A stretch of DNA of 64,000 bases, taken from NCBI GenBank assembly GCA_001801685.1, contig MGYJ01000090.1:62001-126000 (forward strand), given 5' to 3'. Shown here one piece after another: positions 13,101 to 24,688 of this stretch. The translations under genes were made by a program, and so were the position numbers. Under the pieces are notes generated by a model. That model was not told the origin of the DNA, did no database searches, and saw only the letters and a program-made list of their open reading frames with translations. Position 1 is the first letter of the stretch. Every line of letters begins with the position of its first letter. Origin of the DNA: Gammaproteobacteria bacterium RIFCSPHIGHO2_12_FULL_63_22 (lineage in GTDB: Bacteria > Pseudomonadota > Gammaproteobacteria > Xanthomonadales > Xanthomonadaceae).

Positions 13101-13805
13101 ATGAAGCAGTCGATCTTCCTGTTCTTGCTTGCCTCGGCCCTCTCGGCCACGCCCGCAATGGCGGCCGCGCCTGCCAAGGCCAAGGGCGCAAGCGCCAGCG
13201 TGCCGGCGAAGTCCGTCGGCCGCGAGCGCCTGATGGCCTTCACCAAGGGCCTGAAGGGCCTGGACGCGCGCTTCGAACAGCACGTGTTCGATCCGAACGG
13301 GCGGCCGTCCGAAACCAGTTCCGGAAGCGTGAAGCTTTCCGCGCCGAGGCAGTTCCGCTGGGAATACCTGAAGCCTTCGCCGCAGCTGATCGTCGCCGAC
13401 GGCGACCATATCTGGATCTACGACCCGGAACTGGAACAGGTGACGGTGCGCAACCAGAGCATGGAAGAGCAGGGCAGCCCGCTCGCCGTGCTGATCGACC
13501 CGACCGAACTCGATCGCCAGTACAAGGTATCTGACGGCGGCAAGTCCGGCGGACTGGACTGGCTGGTGCTCGTGCCCAAGAAGGCAGAGGACGCCCCGTT
13601 CCAGAAGGCGATGCTCGGGTTCGGCGCATCGGGACTGGCGCGCATGGAGCTCAATGACGGCCTTGGCCAGCGCACGGTGATCGGATTCAGTCCCTGGCAA
13701 CGCAATCCCGCCTTTGGCGCGGGTACCTTCCGCTTCACGCCGCCCAAGGGCGTGGACGTGGTCGGCACCGTCATGCCCGCGGCCCAGGTTTCTCCGCTGA
13801 AGTGA
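13101..13805 (+). CDS. lolA: outer membrane lipoprotein carrier protein LolA
   Basis: LolA carries lipoproteins across the periplasm from LolCDE to LolB. The 234-residue precursor starts at the ATG at 13101 with a clear Sec signal peptide (MKQSIFLFLLASALSATPAMA, cleavage after AMA). The mature part has the LolA signature GLDARFEQHVFD, RQFRWEYLKPSPQLIVADG and VWIYDPELEQVTV-like strands. The upstream in-frame GTG in the track ORF would bury the signal peptide and is rejected. It follows ftsK by 63 bases and precedes rarA, the conserved ftsK-lolA-rarA order. Confidence 0.95.
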   Translation: MKQSIFLFLLASALSATPAMAAAPAKAKGASASVPAKSVGRERLMAFTKGLKGLDARFEQHVFDPNGRPSETSSGSVKLSAPRQFRWEYLKPSPQLIVADGDHIWIYDPELEQVTVRNQSMEEQGSPLAVLIDPTELDRQYKVSDGGKSGGLDWLVLVPKKAEDAPFQKAMLGFGASGLARMELNDGLGQRTVIGFSPWQRNPAFGAGTFRFTPPKGVDVVGTVMPAAQVSPLK

Positions 13806-13847
13806 CAAGAGGCTAGGGCCGGGGCGGTCGGCTGGTTAGAATCAGTC

Positions 13848-15191
13848 GTGCGCAAGGCCAAGCCAAACACTCCCTCCCTGTTCCAGGCGCCCAGCGCGCT
13901 CAAGCCGCTGGCCGAGCGCATGCGCCCGGCAACCCTGGACGAGATGGTCGGGCAGCGACGATTGCTGGCGCCCGGCTCCGCCCTGCGGCGCGCGGTGGAG
14001 TCGGGCAACGTCCACTCGATGATCCTCTGGGGTCCGCCGGGATGCGGCAAGACCACGCTGGCCCTGTTGCTCGCGCACTATTCGGATGCCGAGTTCCGCG
14101 CAATTTCCGCGGTGCTCTCGGGCTTGCCTGAAGTCAGGCAGGTGCTGGCCGAGGCGCAACTGCTGTTCGAGCAGGGCCGTCGGACCGTGCTTTTCGTTGA
14201 CGAGGTGCATCGCTTCAACAAGACGCAGCAGGACGCATTCCTGCCGCACATCGAGCGTGGCTCGATCCTGTTCGTCGGCGCGACGACCGAGAACCCCAGT
14301 TTTGAATTGAACTCGGCGCTGCTGTCCCGCTGCCGCGTGCATGTACTCGAGGCGGTTTCGCAGGCCGACATCGTGGAGGCCCTGAAGCGCGCGCTGGGCG
14401 ATGCCGAACGCGGCCTGGCACCATTGTCGATCAGGATTTCAGACGAAAACCTTGCACTCATTGCGCAGGCAGCCGACGGCGATGTCCGTCGTGGCCTGAC
14501 GCTGCTGGAGATCGCGGCGGAGCTCGCCGCCGACGAAGGCAACGAGGTCAGCGAGGCGACGCTCGCACAAGTACTGGCCGATCGCACGCGTCGCTTCGAC
14601 AAGCAGGGCGACCAGTTCTACGACCAGATTTCCGCCCTGCACAAATCGGTGCGCAGCTCCAATCCCGATGCCGCGCTTTACTGGCTCGCGCGCATGCTGG
14701 ACGGGGGTTGCGATCCTTCCTATCTCGCCCGCAGGCTCACCCGCATGGCGGTGGAAGACGTCGGCCTGGCCGACCCGCGCGCCCTGCAGATGGCGCTCGA
14801 AGCGTGGGACGCGTACGAACGGCTCGGCAGTCCCGAGGGCGACCTCGCGCTGGCGCAACTGGCGATCTACCTGGCGACCTGCGCGAAATCGAACGCCGCG
14901 TACGCGGCATTCAATCTCGCCCGCGACGACGTCGGCAAGCACGGCACGCAAGCCGTGCCCATGCACCTGCGCAACGCGCCGACCCGCTTGATGAAGGACC
15001 TGGGCCATGGCTCGGGCTACCAGTACGACCACGACGTGGAGGGCGGCGTCGCCCTGGGACAGACAGGCTTTCCCGATGCGTTGGGTGAGCGGATCTATTA
15101 CGAGCCCGTGGAGCGCGGCCTCGAGATCCGCCTGAAGGAAAAACTCGATCAACTGCGCGCCGCGCGCGCCTCGAGCCGGGGAAGGAAATGA
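13848..15191 (+). CDS. rarA: replication-associated recombination protein A
   Basis: RarA (MgsA) is an AAA+ ATPase related to clamp loaders that acts at stalled replication forks. The 447-residue protein begins with GTG at 13848. It has Walker A GPPGCGKTT (about 62-70), Walker B LFVDEVHRFNK (about 115), sensor-type ATTENPSFELN, and the C-terminal tetramerisation region with HLRNAPTRLMKDLGHGSGYQY. It overlaps fluC by four bases (ATGA), indicating coupled translation. Confidence 0.97.
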   Translation: MRKAKPNTPSLFQAPSALKPLAERMRPATLDEMVGQRRLLAPGSALRRAVESGNVHSMILWGPPGCGKTTLALLLAHYSDAEFRAISAVLSGLPEVRQVLAEAQLLFEQGRRTVLFVDEVHRFNKTQQDAFLPHIERGSILFVGATTENPSFELNSALLSRCRVHVLEAVSQADIVEALKRALGDAERGLAPLSIRISDENLALIAQAADGDVRRGLTLLEIAAELAADEGNEVSEATLAQVLADRTRRFDKQGDQFYDQISALHKSVRSSNPDAALYWLARMLDGGCDPSYLARRLTRMAVEDVGLADPRALQMALEAWDAYERLGSPEGDLALAQLAIYLATCAKSNAAYAAFNLARDDVGKHGTQAVPMHLRNAPTRLMKDLGHGSGYQYDHDVEGGVALGQTGFPDALGERIYYEPVERGLEIRLKEKLDQLRAARASSRGRK

Positions 15192-15574
15192 ACCTGCAGT
15201 TGCTGGGAGTAGTGATGGCGGGTGGCGCACTCGGCGCCGCCGGGCGGCACCTGATCGGCGGGTGGATGGTCCGGCACGTCGGCAACTCGCTGCCGTGGGG
15301 CACGTTGGCGGTGAACCTGATCGGTTCCTTCGCGGCCGGCTTCCTGTTCGTCTGGCTGGAAAATCGCGGACCCAGCGCCCTGTACTGGCGCGCCTTCCTG
15401 ATCGTCGGCATCCTGGGCGCGCTCACGACCTATTCGGCATTGATGCTCGAAACACTCCTGTTTGCGCGTACCGGACGGCCTGGTGCATTGCTCGGCTACC
15501 TGGGCCTCACCCTGGCGGGAGGCTTCTTCCTGGTATGGGCCGGGGCGCGGCTGGCCGATCTGCTGCGCAACTGA
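15188..15574 (+). CDS. crcB: fluoride ion channel FluC/CrcB
   Basis: FluC forms a dual-topology dimeric channel that expels fluoride across the inner membrane. The 128-residue protein has four hydrophobic segments and the family motifs GALGAAGRHLIG, GTLAVNLIGSFAAGFL and GILGALTTYSALMLET. The ATG at 15188 overlaps the rarA stop by four bases. No crcB riboswitch can precede it because there is no leader, so the gene is likely constitutive with rarA. Confidence 0.95.
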   Translation: MNLQLLGVVMAGGALGAAGRHLIGGWMVRHVGNSLPWGTLAVNLIGSFAAGFLFVWLENRGPSALYWRAFLIVGILGALTTYSALMLETLLFARTGRPGALLGYLGLTLAGGFFLVWAGARLADLLRN

Positions 15575-15636
15575 TACTCGCTTGCACGCCGGCCCCCGCA
15601 GGATTAGCCTGCCGCTTCAACCTGGGGAGGCTTGAA

Positions 15637-16200
15637 ATGCGCACATTCATTGCGGGACTTATCGGCGGCGTGGTGTTCTTCCTGTGGGCGGCGATCGCAC
15701 ATATGGCCCTGCCGATCGGCGAGATGGGCATGCAGCGGCCCGCATCGGAAGACGCGGTAATTGCCGCCGCTAGCGCCAACATGTCGGCGCCCGGCATCTA
15801 CATGGTGCCCGGCCTGACGGGTGAGCAGATGAAGGACGAAACCGCCGTCAAGGCCTACTCGGACAAAGCCAAAACCAATCCGTACGCGTTTGTCGTGTAC
15901 CAGCCGCAAGGCAAGGACGGCACCGACATGGGCCGTAACCTGATCATCCAGTTCATCTCCGACACGCTTTCCGCCATGGTCGTCGCCTTCGTCCTGGGCT
16001 TGGGTGCATTCGGGTTTTCCAAGCGGGTCTTCATCGCTACGGCGCTGGGCCTGTTCTCATGGTTGACCCTCAGCGTCCCGTATTGGAACTGGTATCGGTT
16101 TCCGACCGATTTCACGCTCGGCGCCATGCTTGAGCAGGTGATCGGCTGGTTGCTGGCTGGCGTGGCCATGGCCTGGTTCCTGGGGCGGCGCGGCCGCTGA
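15637..16200 (+). CDS. conserved membrane protein of unknown function
   Basis: The 187-residue protein starts at the ATG at 15637 after a GGGGAGG ribosome binding site. An N-terminal helix (FIAGLIGGVVFFLWAAIAHMALP) is followed by a soluble stretch of about 75 residues, then three C-terminal hydrophobic segments (about 110-130, 135-152 and 162-182). The soluble loop is probably periplasmic and includes PASEDAVIAAASANM and YAFVVYQPQGKDG. I do not recognise a catalytic motif. Similar proteins are annotated as hypothetical in xanthomonads. It lies between fluC and serS on the same strand. Confidence 0.8.
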   Translation: MRTFIAGLIGGVVFFLWAAIAHMALPIGEMGMQRPASEDAVIAAASANMSAPGIYMVPGLTGEQMKDETAVKAYSDKAKTNPYAFVVYQPQGKDGTDMGRNLIIQFISDTLSAMVVAFVLGLGAFGFSKRVFIATALGLFSWLTLSVPYWNWYRFPTDFTLGAMLEQVIGWLLAGVAMAWFLGRRGR

Positions 16201-16242
16201 TTGCAGGCATTCGTTGCGAGAATGGGCGGGACGCGGCGATAA

Positions 16243-18497
<2,255 letters not shown>

Positions 18498-18932
18498 TTA
18501 GCGCGACGCAACCGGTTCGACGAATCCAATCCGGGTCAGCTTGGCGTTGTTTGCGCGCGCCAGCACCTGCGCCAGCAACTGGTATTCCGAACCGCGATCG
18601 GCATCGATTTTCAGCAGCGGCTGGCGATTGGGATCGATGACGCCGTTGGCGGTGAGGCCGCGCGCGGCTTCGATTCGGAATCGGGACTCGAGCTCTTCGA
18701 CCGTGACCGGCGTGCCGTTCCAGCTGAGTGCTCCGGAGGCATCGATGTGCAGGCGGATAGGTTCGAGGGCGAGGGCTTTGCTATCGCCGCCCTGGGGCAG
18801 ATTCATTGGAATCGGATGGGAGATTGCAGGCACGGTGACCATGAAGATCACGAGGAGCACCAGCATCACGTCCACGAGGGGAGTGATATTCATGTCGCGC
18901 ATCGAGCTGCCGGAACTGGACAGGAAAGCCAT
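18498..18932 (-). CDS. ExbD/TolR family biopolymer transport protein
   Basis: The 144-residue protein has a short cytoplasmic N-terminus, one membrane helix (MNITPLVDVMLVLLVIFMVTVPAI) carrying the essential Asp of the proton channel, and a periplasmic domain. ExbD works with ExbB and TonB, and TolR with TolQ and TolA. No ExbB or TolQ partner lies beside it, so it must pair with a subunit encoded elsewhere. The periplasmic part includes RQPLLKIDADRGSEYQLLAQVLARA, typical of ExbD. Its stop directly abuts that of the LysR gene. Confidence 0.92.
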   Translation of the reverse strand: MAFLSSSGSSMRDMNITPLVDVMLVLLVIFMVTVPAISHPIPMNLPQGGDSKALALEPIRLHIDASGALSWNGTPVTVEELESRFRIEAARGLTANGVIDPNRQPLLKIDADRGSEYQLLAQVLARANNAKLTRIGFVEPVASR

Positions 18933-19015
18933 GTCGTTCTCCTTAGCTGGCGTGGGCGCCCGGGCTGGGGACCCGAGGTCAGACTAGCATTGGCAGTGGG
19001 GACGGGTGCAAGTAG

Positions 19016-19105
19016 TGGCGGAGAGAGTGGGATTCGAACCCACGGTAGGCTCACACCTACGGCAGTTTTCAAGACTGCTGCCTTAAACCACTCGGCCATC
19101 TCTCC
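19016..19105 (-). tRNA. tRNA-Ser(UGA)
   Basis: Read on the minus strand, the 90-nt gene begins GGAGAGATGGCCGAG and ends with the matching TCTCTCC, a G discriminator and an encoded CCA. The anticodon loop CTTGAAA gives anticodon UGA. A long variable arm (GTAGGTGTGAGCCTAC) and the T-arm GGTTCGAATCC confirm a class II serine tRNA. It stands alone between the exbD-like gene and the response regulator. Confidence 0.97.
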
Positions 19106-19263
19106 GATTTCTTCGCCCTTCTGGCTCGGCGCCCCGCATGGTGATTTTAGCCTGCGGCCGCCCGGGGTAGGGAATTTCGTACAACACAATGGGGAAACAC
19201 CTTCTGGCGGCAAATGTCCGGCGGGCCGTAGCTTGGGATCAGGTTGAACCAGGGGGTAGGGAA

Positions 19264-19902
19264 ATGATTCGCGTCTTTTTGCTCGACGACCACGGACTGA
19301 TGCGCACGGGGTACCGGATGATCCTCGCTGGCCAGGACGACATCGAGGTAGTGGGAGAGGCAGGTTGCGGCGAGGATGCGATGCCGATGATCAGGCGCCT
19401 CAAGCCCGATGTGGTCGTCTGCGACCTGCATCTGCCCGGCGTCAGCGGGCTCGATGTCACCGAGCGGCTGGTGAAGGGGCAGGTTGGCCCACGGGTGGTG
19501 ATCGTGTCGGTGCAGGTGGACGGTCCGATGCCCCAGCGATTGCTGGACGCTGGCGCCCATGCCTACCTGGGCAAGGCCTGCGACTCGGCCGAGCTCATCC
19601 GCGCCATTCGTGAGGCCGCCCGTGGCCGTCGTTACCTGGGCATCGAGATCGCGCAGCAGATGGCCCTGGGCGGCAACCAGCGATCTCCCTTCGACCTGCT
19701 GTCGCGGCGCGAGATGGAGATTTCCCTGATGTTCTGCCAGGGCATGCGCGCCGAGGACATCGCTCGCCGCCTCAGCCTGAGCGGCAAGACCGTCGCCACG
19801 CACAAATACCGACTGTTCGACAAGCTCGGCATCAAGGACATCATCGCGCTCGCGCGGATGGCCGCGCAGCACGGTTTGACCCAGCCGGCCGTGATGGCCT
19901 GA
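19264..19902 (+). CDS. LuxR-family (NarL/GacA-type) response regulator
   Basis: This 212-residue two-component regulator starts at the ATG at 19264 behind GGTAGGG. The receiver domain (about 1-120) has the acidic pair LLDDH, a phospho-acceptor Asp in VVVCDLHLPG (about 54) and the Lys of YLGKACD (about 103). The C-terminal LuxR helix-turn-helix (about 145-205) reads LSRREMEISLMFCQGMRAEDIARRL then GKTVATHKYRLFDKLGI. It resembles GacA/UvrY in size and motifs. No sensor kinase is adjacent, which also fits GacA/UvrY, whose partner is usually unlinked. The specific GacA assignment is an inference. Confidence 0.92.
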   Translation: MIRVFLLDDHGLMRTGYRMILAGQDDIEVVGEAGCGEDAMPMIRRLKPDVVVCDLHLPGVSGLDVTERLVKGQVGPRVVIVSVQVDGPMPQRLLDAGAHAYLGKACDSAELIRAIREAARGRRYLGIEIAQQMALGGNQRSPFDLLSRREMEISLMFCQGMRAEDIARRLSLSGKTVATHKYRLFDKLGIKDIIALARMAAQHGLTQPAVMA

Positions 19903-19908
19903 GCAAAG

Positions 19909-19934
19909 AAAAAGGCACCCGAAGGTGCCTTTTT
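19909..19934. terminator. bidirectional intrinsic terminator between the response regulator and rne
   Basis: AAAAAGGCACC and GGTGCCTTTTT form a perfect stem with a CGAA loop. The A-tract on one side and T-tract on the other make it work for both convergent genes. Confidence 0.92.
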
Positions 19935-19956
19935 CATTTCAGCCGATAGCGATCGC

Positions 19957-22900
19957 CTAGGCCGTGGGCGTGTTGCGGATGCTGGTGTCGGCATCTGCCA
20001 CGGACTCGTCGTTTTTCAATTCTTCTTCCACGACTTCGCCGGGCTCGGCAATCTGCGCCACTGGCTCGAGTTCCGGCAGCCATGCCACGTTCGATTCAGG
20101 CTCGACGGACATCAACGGGACTGCTTCGCGAACGGCGACGGCACTGGCCGCCGGCAAGGGCTCGATTGTCATCGAAACCACCGGCTGCACGGGAGCGGGC
20201 TCGGCGGGCAGGGCGTAAACCTCGCTCACTGATGGCGTGCTCAAGGGTGCAACGCTTGCGATCGGTGCCGCAACCACGGGTTCCGGCGCCTGCATCGCAA
20301 CGATCTGGGCCGGTGCGGTGACAACCTGGGCCGGCTCGGCCGGAGCCGGCTCGACCGGATCCGAGTAAGACTGCGCCGGGGCAACAGCCGGCTGCGCCGG
20401 AGCCACGAAGCTTGAAACCGGCGCAGCAGCGACTTCTTCGGTCATCGGCAGGTCGTCGAAGTCAGACTCGGCGGACGTAACGGTGAACGTCGATGCCAGC
20501 ACCGGCGCATTCGAGGCAACGGGACTGGTGCTCGTCGTCTCGAACGACTCCTGGCCCTCGCCTTCTTCTTCGTCGTCGAAATCAATTTCCGACTGCGAGC
20601 TGCCACCATCTTCGGTGCCAGCGACTTCGCCAGCGACGGTGCCATCCTGGCGACGACGGCGACGGCCACCGCGACGACCGCGACGACGACGTCCACCCTC
20701 GCCAGCAGCAGCCTCGGTTCCCGCAGGAGTCGTTGGGTTGCCGTCAGCAGACGCAACCGCTTCTTCAGCGGTCGCATCGGCAAGAGTCTCGCCGGTTTCG
20801 CTCGACACTTCGCCACCGGTCTCTGCAGCCTGCGCGGCCAAACGGGCTTCGCGGGCGGCCCGGCGTTCGGTCTCGCGCTTGATGTTTTCCTGGCGCTGCA
20901 ACTCGCGGCGTTCGGTTTCCTTCTTTTGTTGCTCGAGGCGACGTTGCTCGTCGAGCACCTTCTGCTCTTCGCTGCGTTCCGGACGCGGTTCGCCACGTGG
21001 CTCACCACGCGGTTCGCCGCGCGGCTGGCCCTTGGCTACCTGGGCCTCTGCAGGCTTGGATGGAGCCTGCTGCGGCTTGCCAGGCGCCTGCTGGCGACTG
21101 CCGCCACCTGCGGAACGCGAACCCTGCTGCTGTCCACCACGGCCGCCACGACGTGCGTCATTGCCGCGCGAGCCACCCCGGTCGCCGCGCTCGCCGCGAT
21201 CACGGTCGCCGCGATCATTGCGGTCCGGACGATCACTGCGCGGACGGTCTGCAGGCACGGTTGCCGCGCTTGCGGAGGAGGAGAACATCGACTTGAGCCA
21301 GGCGAAGAAACCGCCGGAAGCAGGCGCAGCCGCTACTCGGACAGGCGCATCGGCGACGGCGACCACTTCTTCGCGGATCTCCCGAGTCGGTGCAGGCTGG
21401 GCCGGTGCAACGTGGGTGACGGCTGGAAGGTCAGGCACGTTCATGTGCGCCTTGGTCAGCGCATGCACTTCGAGCTTGCGCGGCGAGGTGCGGTGATAGC
21501 TGGGCTTCGCGACCTCTTCGCCCGTCTCGCCGTCGCGCAAGCGGCTCACGTTGAAGTGCGGCGTTTCCAGTTGATCGTCGGCAACGACGATGATCGGCGC
21601 GTCATGGCGGGTTTCGATCTCTACCAATGCGCGACGCTTTTCATTCAACAGGTAGTTGGCGATTTCCGGCGGCGCCTGGATCAGCACCTGCGCGGTGTTG
21701 TCCTTCATCGCATGCTCTTCCGCCAGGCGGATGATCGACAGCGACAGGGACTCGACGCTGCGCATGCGGCCATGGCCGTCGCAACGTGGGCAGACGATCT
21801 GGCTCGATTCGCCCAGGCTTGGACGCAGGCGCTGGCGCGAAAGCTCCAGCAGGCCGAAGCGCGAGATCTTGCCGATCTGCACGCGGGCGCGGTCCTGCTT
21901 CAATGCATGCTGCAGGCGATCTTCGACGGCACGCTGGTGCTTGCCCGAACCCATGTCGATGAAGTCGATGACCACCAGGCCGCCCAGGTCACGCAGGCGC
22001 ATCTGGCGGGCCACTTCTTCGGCGGCTTCCAGGTTGGTGTTGTATGCGGTTTCCTCGATGTCGCTACCCTTGGTGGCGCGCGAGGAGTTGACGTCGATGG
22101 CGGTCAGCGCTTCGGTCTGGTCGACCACGATCGAGCCGCCGGAAGGGAGGCGGATCTGGCGTTCATACGCGTTTTCGATCTGTGATTCGATCTGGAAGCG
22201 GTTGAACAGCGGGATGTCGTCCTTGTACATCTTCAGCTTGCGCAGGTTCTGCGGCATCACCGACTGCATGAAGTCGCGCGCCTGCTCGTACATCAGGTCG
22301 GTGTCGACCAGGATCTCGCCGACGTCGGCGCGCAGATAATCGCGCAACGCACGGATGATCAGGCGCGATTCCTGGTAGATCAGGAAGCTGGCGGGCTTGG
22401 ACAGCGCAGCGTCGGTGATCGACTTCCAGACGTGCAACAGGTAGTCGAGGTCCCACTGCAGCTCTTCGGCATCGCGGCCCACGCCGGCGGTGCGGATGAT
22501 CACGCCCATGTCGTCGGGAATGGACAGCGCGTCCAGGGCTTCCTTCAGGGCGGCGCGGTCGTCGCCTTCGATCCGGCGCGAGACGCCGCCGGCGGTCGGG
22601 CTATTGGGCATCAGCACCATGTAGCGGCCGGCCAGGGAGATGAACGTGGTCAGGGCAGCGCCCTTGTTGCCGCGTTCTTCCTTGTCGACCTGCACGACCA
22701 CTTCCTGGCCTTCGCGCAGGATTTCCTTCATGCCGGCCTTGTTCGGGTCGACGCCGGGAACGAAGTAGTCGCGGGAGATTTCCTTCAGCGGCAGGAAGCC
22801 GTGGCGTTCAGCGCCGTAATCGACGAACGCGGCTTCGAGGGAAGGTTCGAGCCGGACGATCCGGCCTTTGTAGATGTTGGACTTCTTCTGCTCTTTCGAG

Positions 22901-22995
22901 GGTTGTTCGATATCGATGTCGTAAAGGGTCTGGCCATCGACGATTGCCACGCGCAGCTCTTCTGCCTGCGTGGCGTTGATCAACATACGCTTCAT
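19957..22995 (-). CDS. rne: ribonuclease E
   Basis: RNase E is the single-strand endonuclease that organises the RNA degradosome and processes rRNA and tRNA. The 1012-residue protein keeps the catalytic half with an S1 domain (about 38-125), active-site Asp301 ([12 protein letters not shown]) and Asp344 (VIDFIDMGS), equivalent to E. coli D303 and D346, and the zinc-link CPRCDGHG (about 402). From about residue 520 it becomes disordered. It has a basic Arg/Gly/Asp-rich RNA-binding stretch ([14 protein letters not shown]), an acidic/Arg/Gln segment and a long Ala/Pro/Val-rich tail for partner binding. The start [10 protein letters not shown] is family-standard. It is divergent from rluC over a 365-base leader region. 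Confidence 0.98.
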   Translation of the reverse strand: MKRMLINATQAEELRVAIVDGQTLYDIDIEQPSKEQKKSNIYKGRIVRLEPSLEAAFVDYGAERHGFLPLKEISRDYFVPGVDPNKAGMKEILREGQEVVVQVDKEERGNKGAALTTFISLAGRYMVLMPNSPTAGGVSRRIEGDDRAALKEALDALSIPDDMGVIIRTAGVGRDAEELQWDLDYLLHVWKSITDAALSKPASFLIYQESRLIIRALRDYLRADVGEILVDTDLMYEQARDFMQSVMPQNLRKLKMYKDDIPLFNRFQIESQIENAYERQIRLPSGGSIVVDQTEALTAIDVNSSRATKGSDIEETAYNTNLEAAEEVARQMRLRDLGGLVVIDFIDMGSGKHQRAVEDRLQHALKQDRARVQIGKISRFGLLELSRQRLRPSLGESSQIVCPRCDGHGRMRSVESLSLSIIRLAEEHAMKDNTAQVLIQAPPEIANYLLNEKRRALVEIETRHDAPIIVVADDQLETPHFNVSRLRDGETGEEVAKPSYHRTSPRKLEVHALTKAHMNVPDLPAVTHVAPAQPAPTREIREEVVAVADAPVRVAAAPASGGFFAWLKSMFSSSASAATVPADRPRSDRPDRNDRGDRDRGERGDRGGSRGNDARRGGRGGQQQGSRSAGGGSRQQAPGKPQQAPSKPAEAQVAKGQPRGEPRGEPRGEPRPERSEEQKVLDEQRRLEQQKKETERRELQRQENIKRETERRAAREARLAAQAAETGGEVSSETGETLADATAEEAVASADGNPTTPAGTEAAAGEGGRRRRGRRGGRRRRRQDGTVAGEVAGTEDGGSSQSEIDFDDEEEGEGQESFETTSTSPVASNAPVLASTFTVTSAESDFDDLPMTEEVAAAPVSSFVAPAQPAVAPAQSYSDPVEPAPAEPAQVVTAPAQIVAMQAPEPVVAAPIASVAPLSTPSVSEVYALPAEPAPVQPVVSMTIEPLPAASAVAVREAVPLMSVEPESNVAWLPELEPVAQIAEPGEVVEEELKNDESVADADTSIRNTPTA

Positions 22996-23101
22996 GGTGG
23001 ATTCCTCACGCGCTCAACCGCGAGGAACGCCGGTGGTCCACGGCCATGTAAACAACCTGAAGCGCACGCGCATTCAGGCTTGGCAGGAACTTCCAGCGCT
23101 A

Positions 23102-23127
23102 CAAAAACCGGGGTAACCGACCCACGG
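23102..23127 (-). terminator. attenuator-like hairpin plus T-tract in the rne leader
   Basis: Read toward rne, CCG-T-GGGT pairs with ACCC-CGG around a CGGTT loop, with one bulged T. It is followed directly by TTTTTG, about 105 bases upstream of the rne ATG. This has the form of a weak intrinsic terminator. Premature termination as a control is an inference. Confidence 0.4.
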
Positions 23128-23158
23128 GAGCGCTTGATTGTTTGTTTCATTAAAGGGC

Positions 23159-23183
23159 CCGAAGGACGCCGAGCGTCTTTCGG
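23159..23183 (-). other. stem-loop in the rne leader
   Basis: On the minus strand CCGAAAGACGC pairs with GCGTCCTTCGG around a TCG loop. Ten of eleven positions are Watson-Crick pairs. It lies about 165 bases upstream of the rne start and could be part of a structure read by RNase E itself. Confidence 0.5.
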
Positions 23184-23360
23184 TATGGCACGTGTTGTAA
23201 GCACGAGGCGATATCCGTCTGCCTTCGAGACCGGCTAACATGGTCACCCCCGTGGGGTGTGGTAGCGGCCTGTCGGGATTCTCCATTCGCAGGTTTTCGG
23301 CCGACGAACGAGGGAAATCAGGACGTTATCTCGCAAATCGAGTGTATCAGTGGAGCGCCC

Positions 23361-24326
23361 ATGGCGGCAATCGAAGTCTCAGGGGGCGTGAAACAGGTGC
23401 TCGTGCCCGAGGATCGGGACGGTCAACGCCTCGATAATTTCCTGTTGGGGCAACTCAAGGGTGCCCCGCGCAGCCTCATTTACAAGCTGGTTCGCAGCGG
23501 CCAAGTCCGGATCAATGGCAAGCGGGCCAAGCCGGATTCGCGCGTCTCTGGTGGCGATGAGATCCGGATCCCGCCGGTCCGCCTCGAAGAGTCGGGTGAA
23601 CCGCGCACGCCGCCCAAGTCGATGCTCGAGCGGCTCGCCGCAAGCATCATTTTCGAGGACAAGGCGCTACTCGCCCTGAGCAAGCCCAGCGGAATCGCCG
23701 CGCATGGCGGCAGTGGCGTCAGCTTCGGTGTGATCGAGGGGCTGCGCGCACTGCGCCCGGGCGAACCCCTGGAACTCGTGCATCGGCTCGATCGCGACAC
23801 TTCCGGCGTACTTGTGATTGCGAAGAAGCGCTCGGCGCTGCTCGAATTGCAGGCGTTGATGCGTGAAGGCGAAGACGAGGAAGCGCCCAACAAGCGCTAC
23901 CTCACGCTGCTGGTCGGTCGCATGCCGCAGGGCACGATGACCGTTGAAGCACCCTTGCTGCGCTCGGTGATGCAGGGCGGTGAACGCATGGTGCGCGTCG
24001 ATCCCTCGGGCAAGGCGTCCACCAGCCATTTCAAGCTGATCGAACGACGCGGCGGCCACAGCTTCTGCGAAGTACACATCGAAACCGGCCGCACCCACCA
24101 GATCCGTGTACACGCCGCGCACATCGGCCATCCCGTCGCGGGCGACGAAAAATACGGCGACCGCGAAGCCAACAAACGTTTGTCGGAACAAGCCGGTCTC
24201 AAGCGGCTCTTCCTGCACGCATCATCCATGGCGTTTGAACTGGGGCAGGGACGCGACAAACATCCGTACTTGATCAGCGCACCGCTCGCAGACGATCTGC
24301 GCAACGTGCTCGATCGGCTCGCCTAG
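23361..24326 (+). CDS. rluC: 23S rRNA pseudouridine synthase RluC
   Basis: RluC makes pseudouridine at 23S rRNA positions 955, 2504 and 2580 (E. coli numbering). The 321-residue protein has an N-terminal S4 RNA-binding domain (about 15-75, RSLIYKLVRSGQVRINGKRAKP) and the RluA-type catalytic domain with HRLDRDTSGVLVIAK. The catalytic Asp is in RLDRDTSG (about 144). GRTHQIRVHAAHIGHPV and LFLHASSMAF follow. I chose the ATG at 23361 with GGAG six bases upstream rather than the longer track start. Divergence from rne is the same as in E. coli. Confidence 0.95.
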   Translation: MAAIEVSGGVKQVLVPEDRDGQRLDNFLLGQLKGAPRSLIYKLVRSGQVRINGKRAKPDSRVSGGDEIRIPPVRLEESGEPRTPPKSMLERLAASIIFEDKALLALSKPSGIAAHGGSGVSFGVIEGLRALRPGEPLELVHRLDRDTSGVLVIAKKRSALLELQALMREGEDEEAPNKRYLTLLVGRMPQGTMTVEAPLLRSVMQGGERMVRVDPSGKASTSHFKLIERRGGHSFCEVHIETGRTHQIRVHAAHIGHPVAGDEKYGDREANKRLSEQAGLKRLFLHASSMAFELGQGRDKHPYLISAPLADDLRNVLDRLA

Positions 24327-24361
24327 TCAACGCTAGCTGAGACTCCGGGTACCGCGTCGCA

Positions 24362-24513
24362 CTGCTGAACGTCGCCGAGGGTGGGGTCCGCCCTGGTCGC
24401 CCCGGCGTAGCCGCTCCATGCGGACTCAGGGTCGACCGGGCGGCCATCCATGGCCACGGCCGGACAATTGTCCGGCCACCTGTGCGAACCCCACCCTCGT
24501 CGCCGTCCAGCAG
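24362..24513 (-). repeat. structured repeat, copy A (three-way-junction palindrome with extra hairpin)
   Basis: The ends CTGCTGAACGTCGCCGAGGG and CCCTCGTCGCCGTCCAGCAG belong to 30-base outer arms that pair at about 26 of 30 positions. Inside are the perfect 20-base palindrome GGCCGGACAATTGTCCGGCC, a GGCCAT-GG-ATGGCC hairpin, and a stem of GGTCGACCC with GGGGCGACC enclosing GAGTCCGCATGGAGCGGCTA. Its reverse complement aligns almost end to end with copy B. Minus is given as its orientation relative to copy B. Confidence 0.85.
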
Positions 24514-24688
24514 CGCGCGGGACTCAGACACCATCAACGTGGTTGAAAAGCGGCCAAGCATCTACGTGGGTCTAGCCGTCGCGACGGAGTCACTTGTGCG
24601 GAAACTTCGATTCCCGATTCAGGAAATTCGCGCTGCCCTGGCAATTCGCGGCGCATCGCGTCTCGGCTGTCAGTGCCGAATTCGCGAG

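Larger units (their letters stand above)
22996..23360. other. 365-base divergent regulatory region of rne and rluC
   Basis: No gene is supported here. On the minus strand it is the likely long 5' leader of rne, a feature common where RNase E autoregulates through its own leader. Two stem-loops are annotated separately. On the plus strand it must hold the rluC promoter, and GGAG lies six bases before the rluC ATG. I could not pick a convincing -35/-10 pair for either gene. Confidence 0.6.

Noticed and set aside
15575-15636. Fluoride riboswitch for crcB
   Set aside because: The crcB start overlaps the rarA stop, so no leader exists, and the 62 bases after crcB do not show a riboswitch fold.
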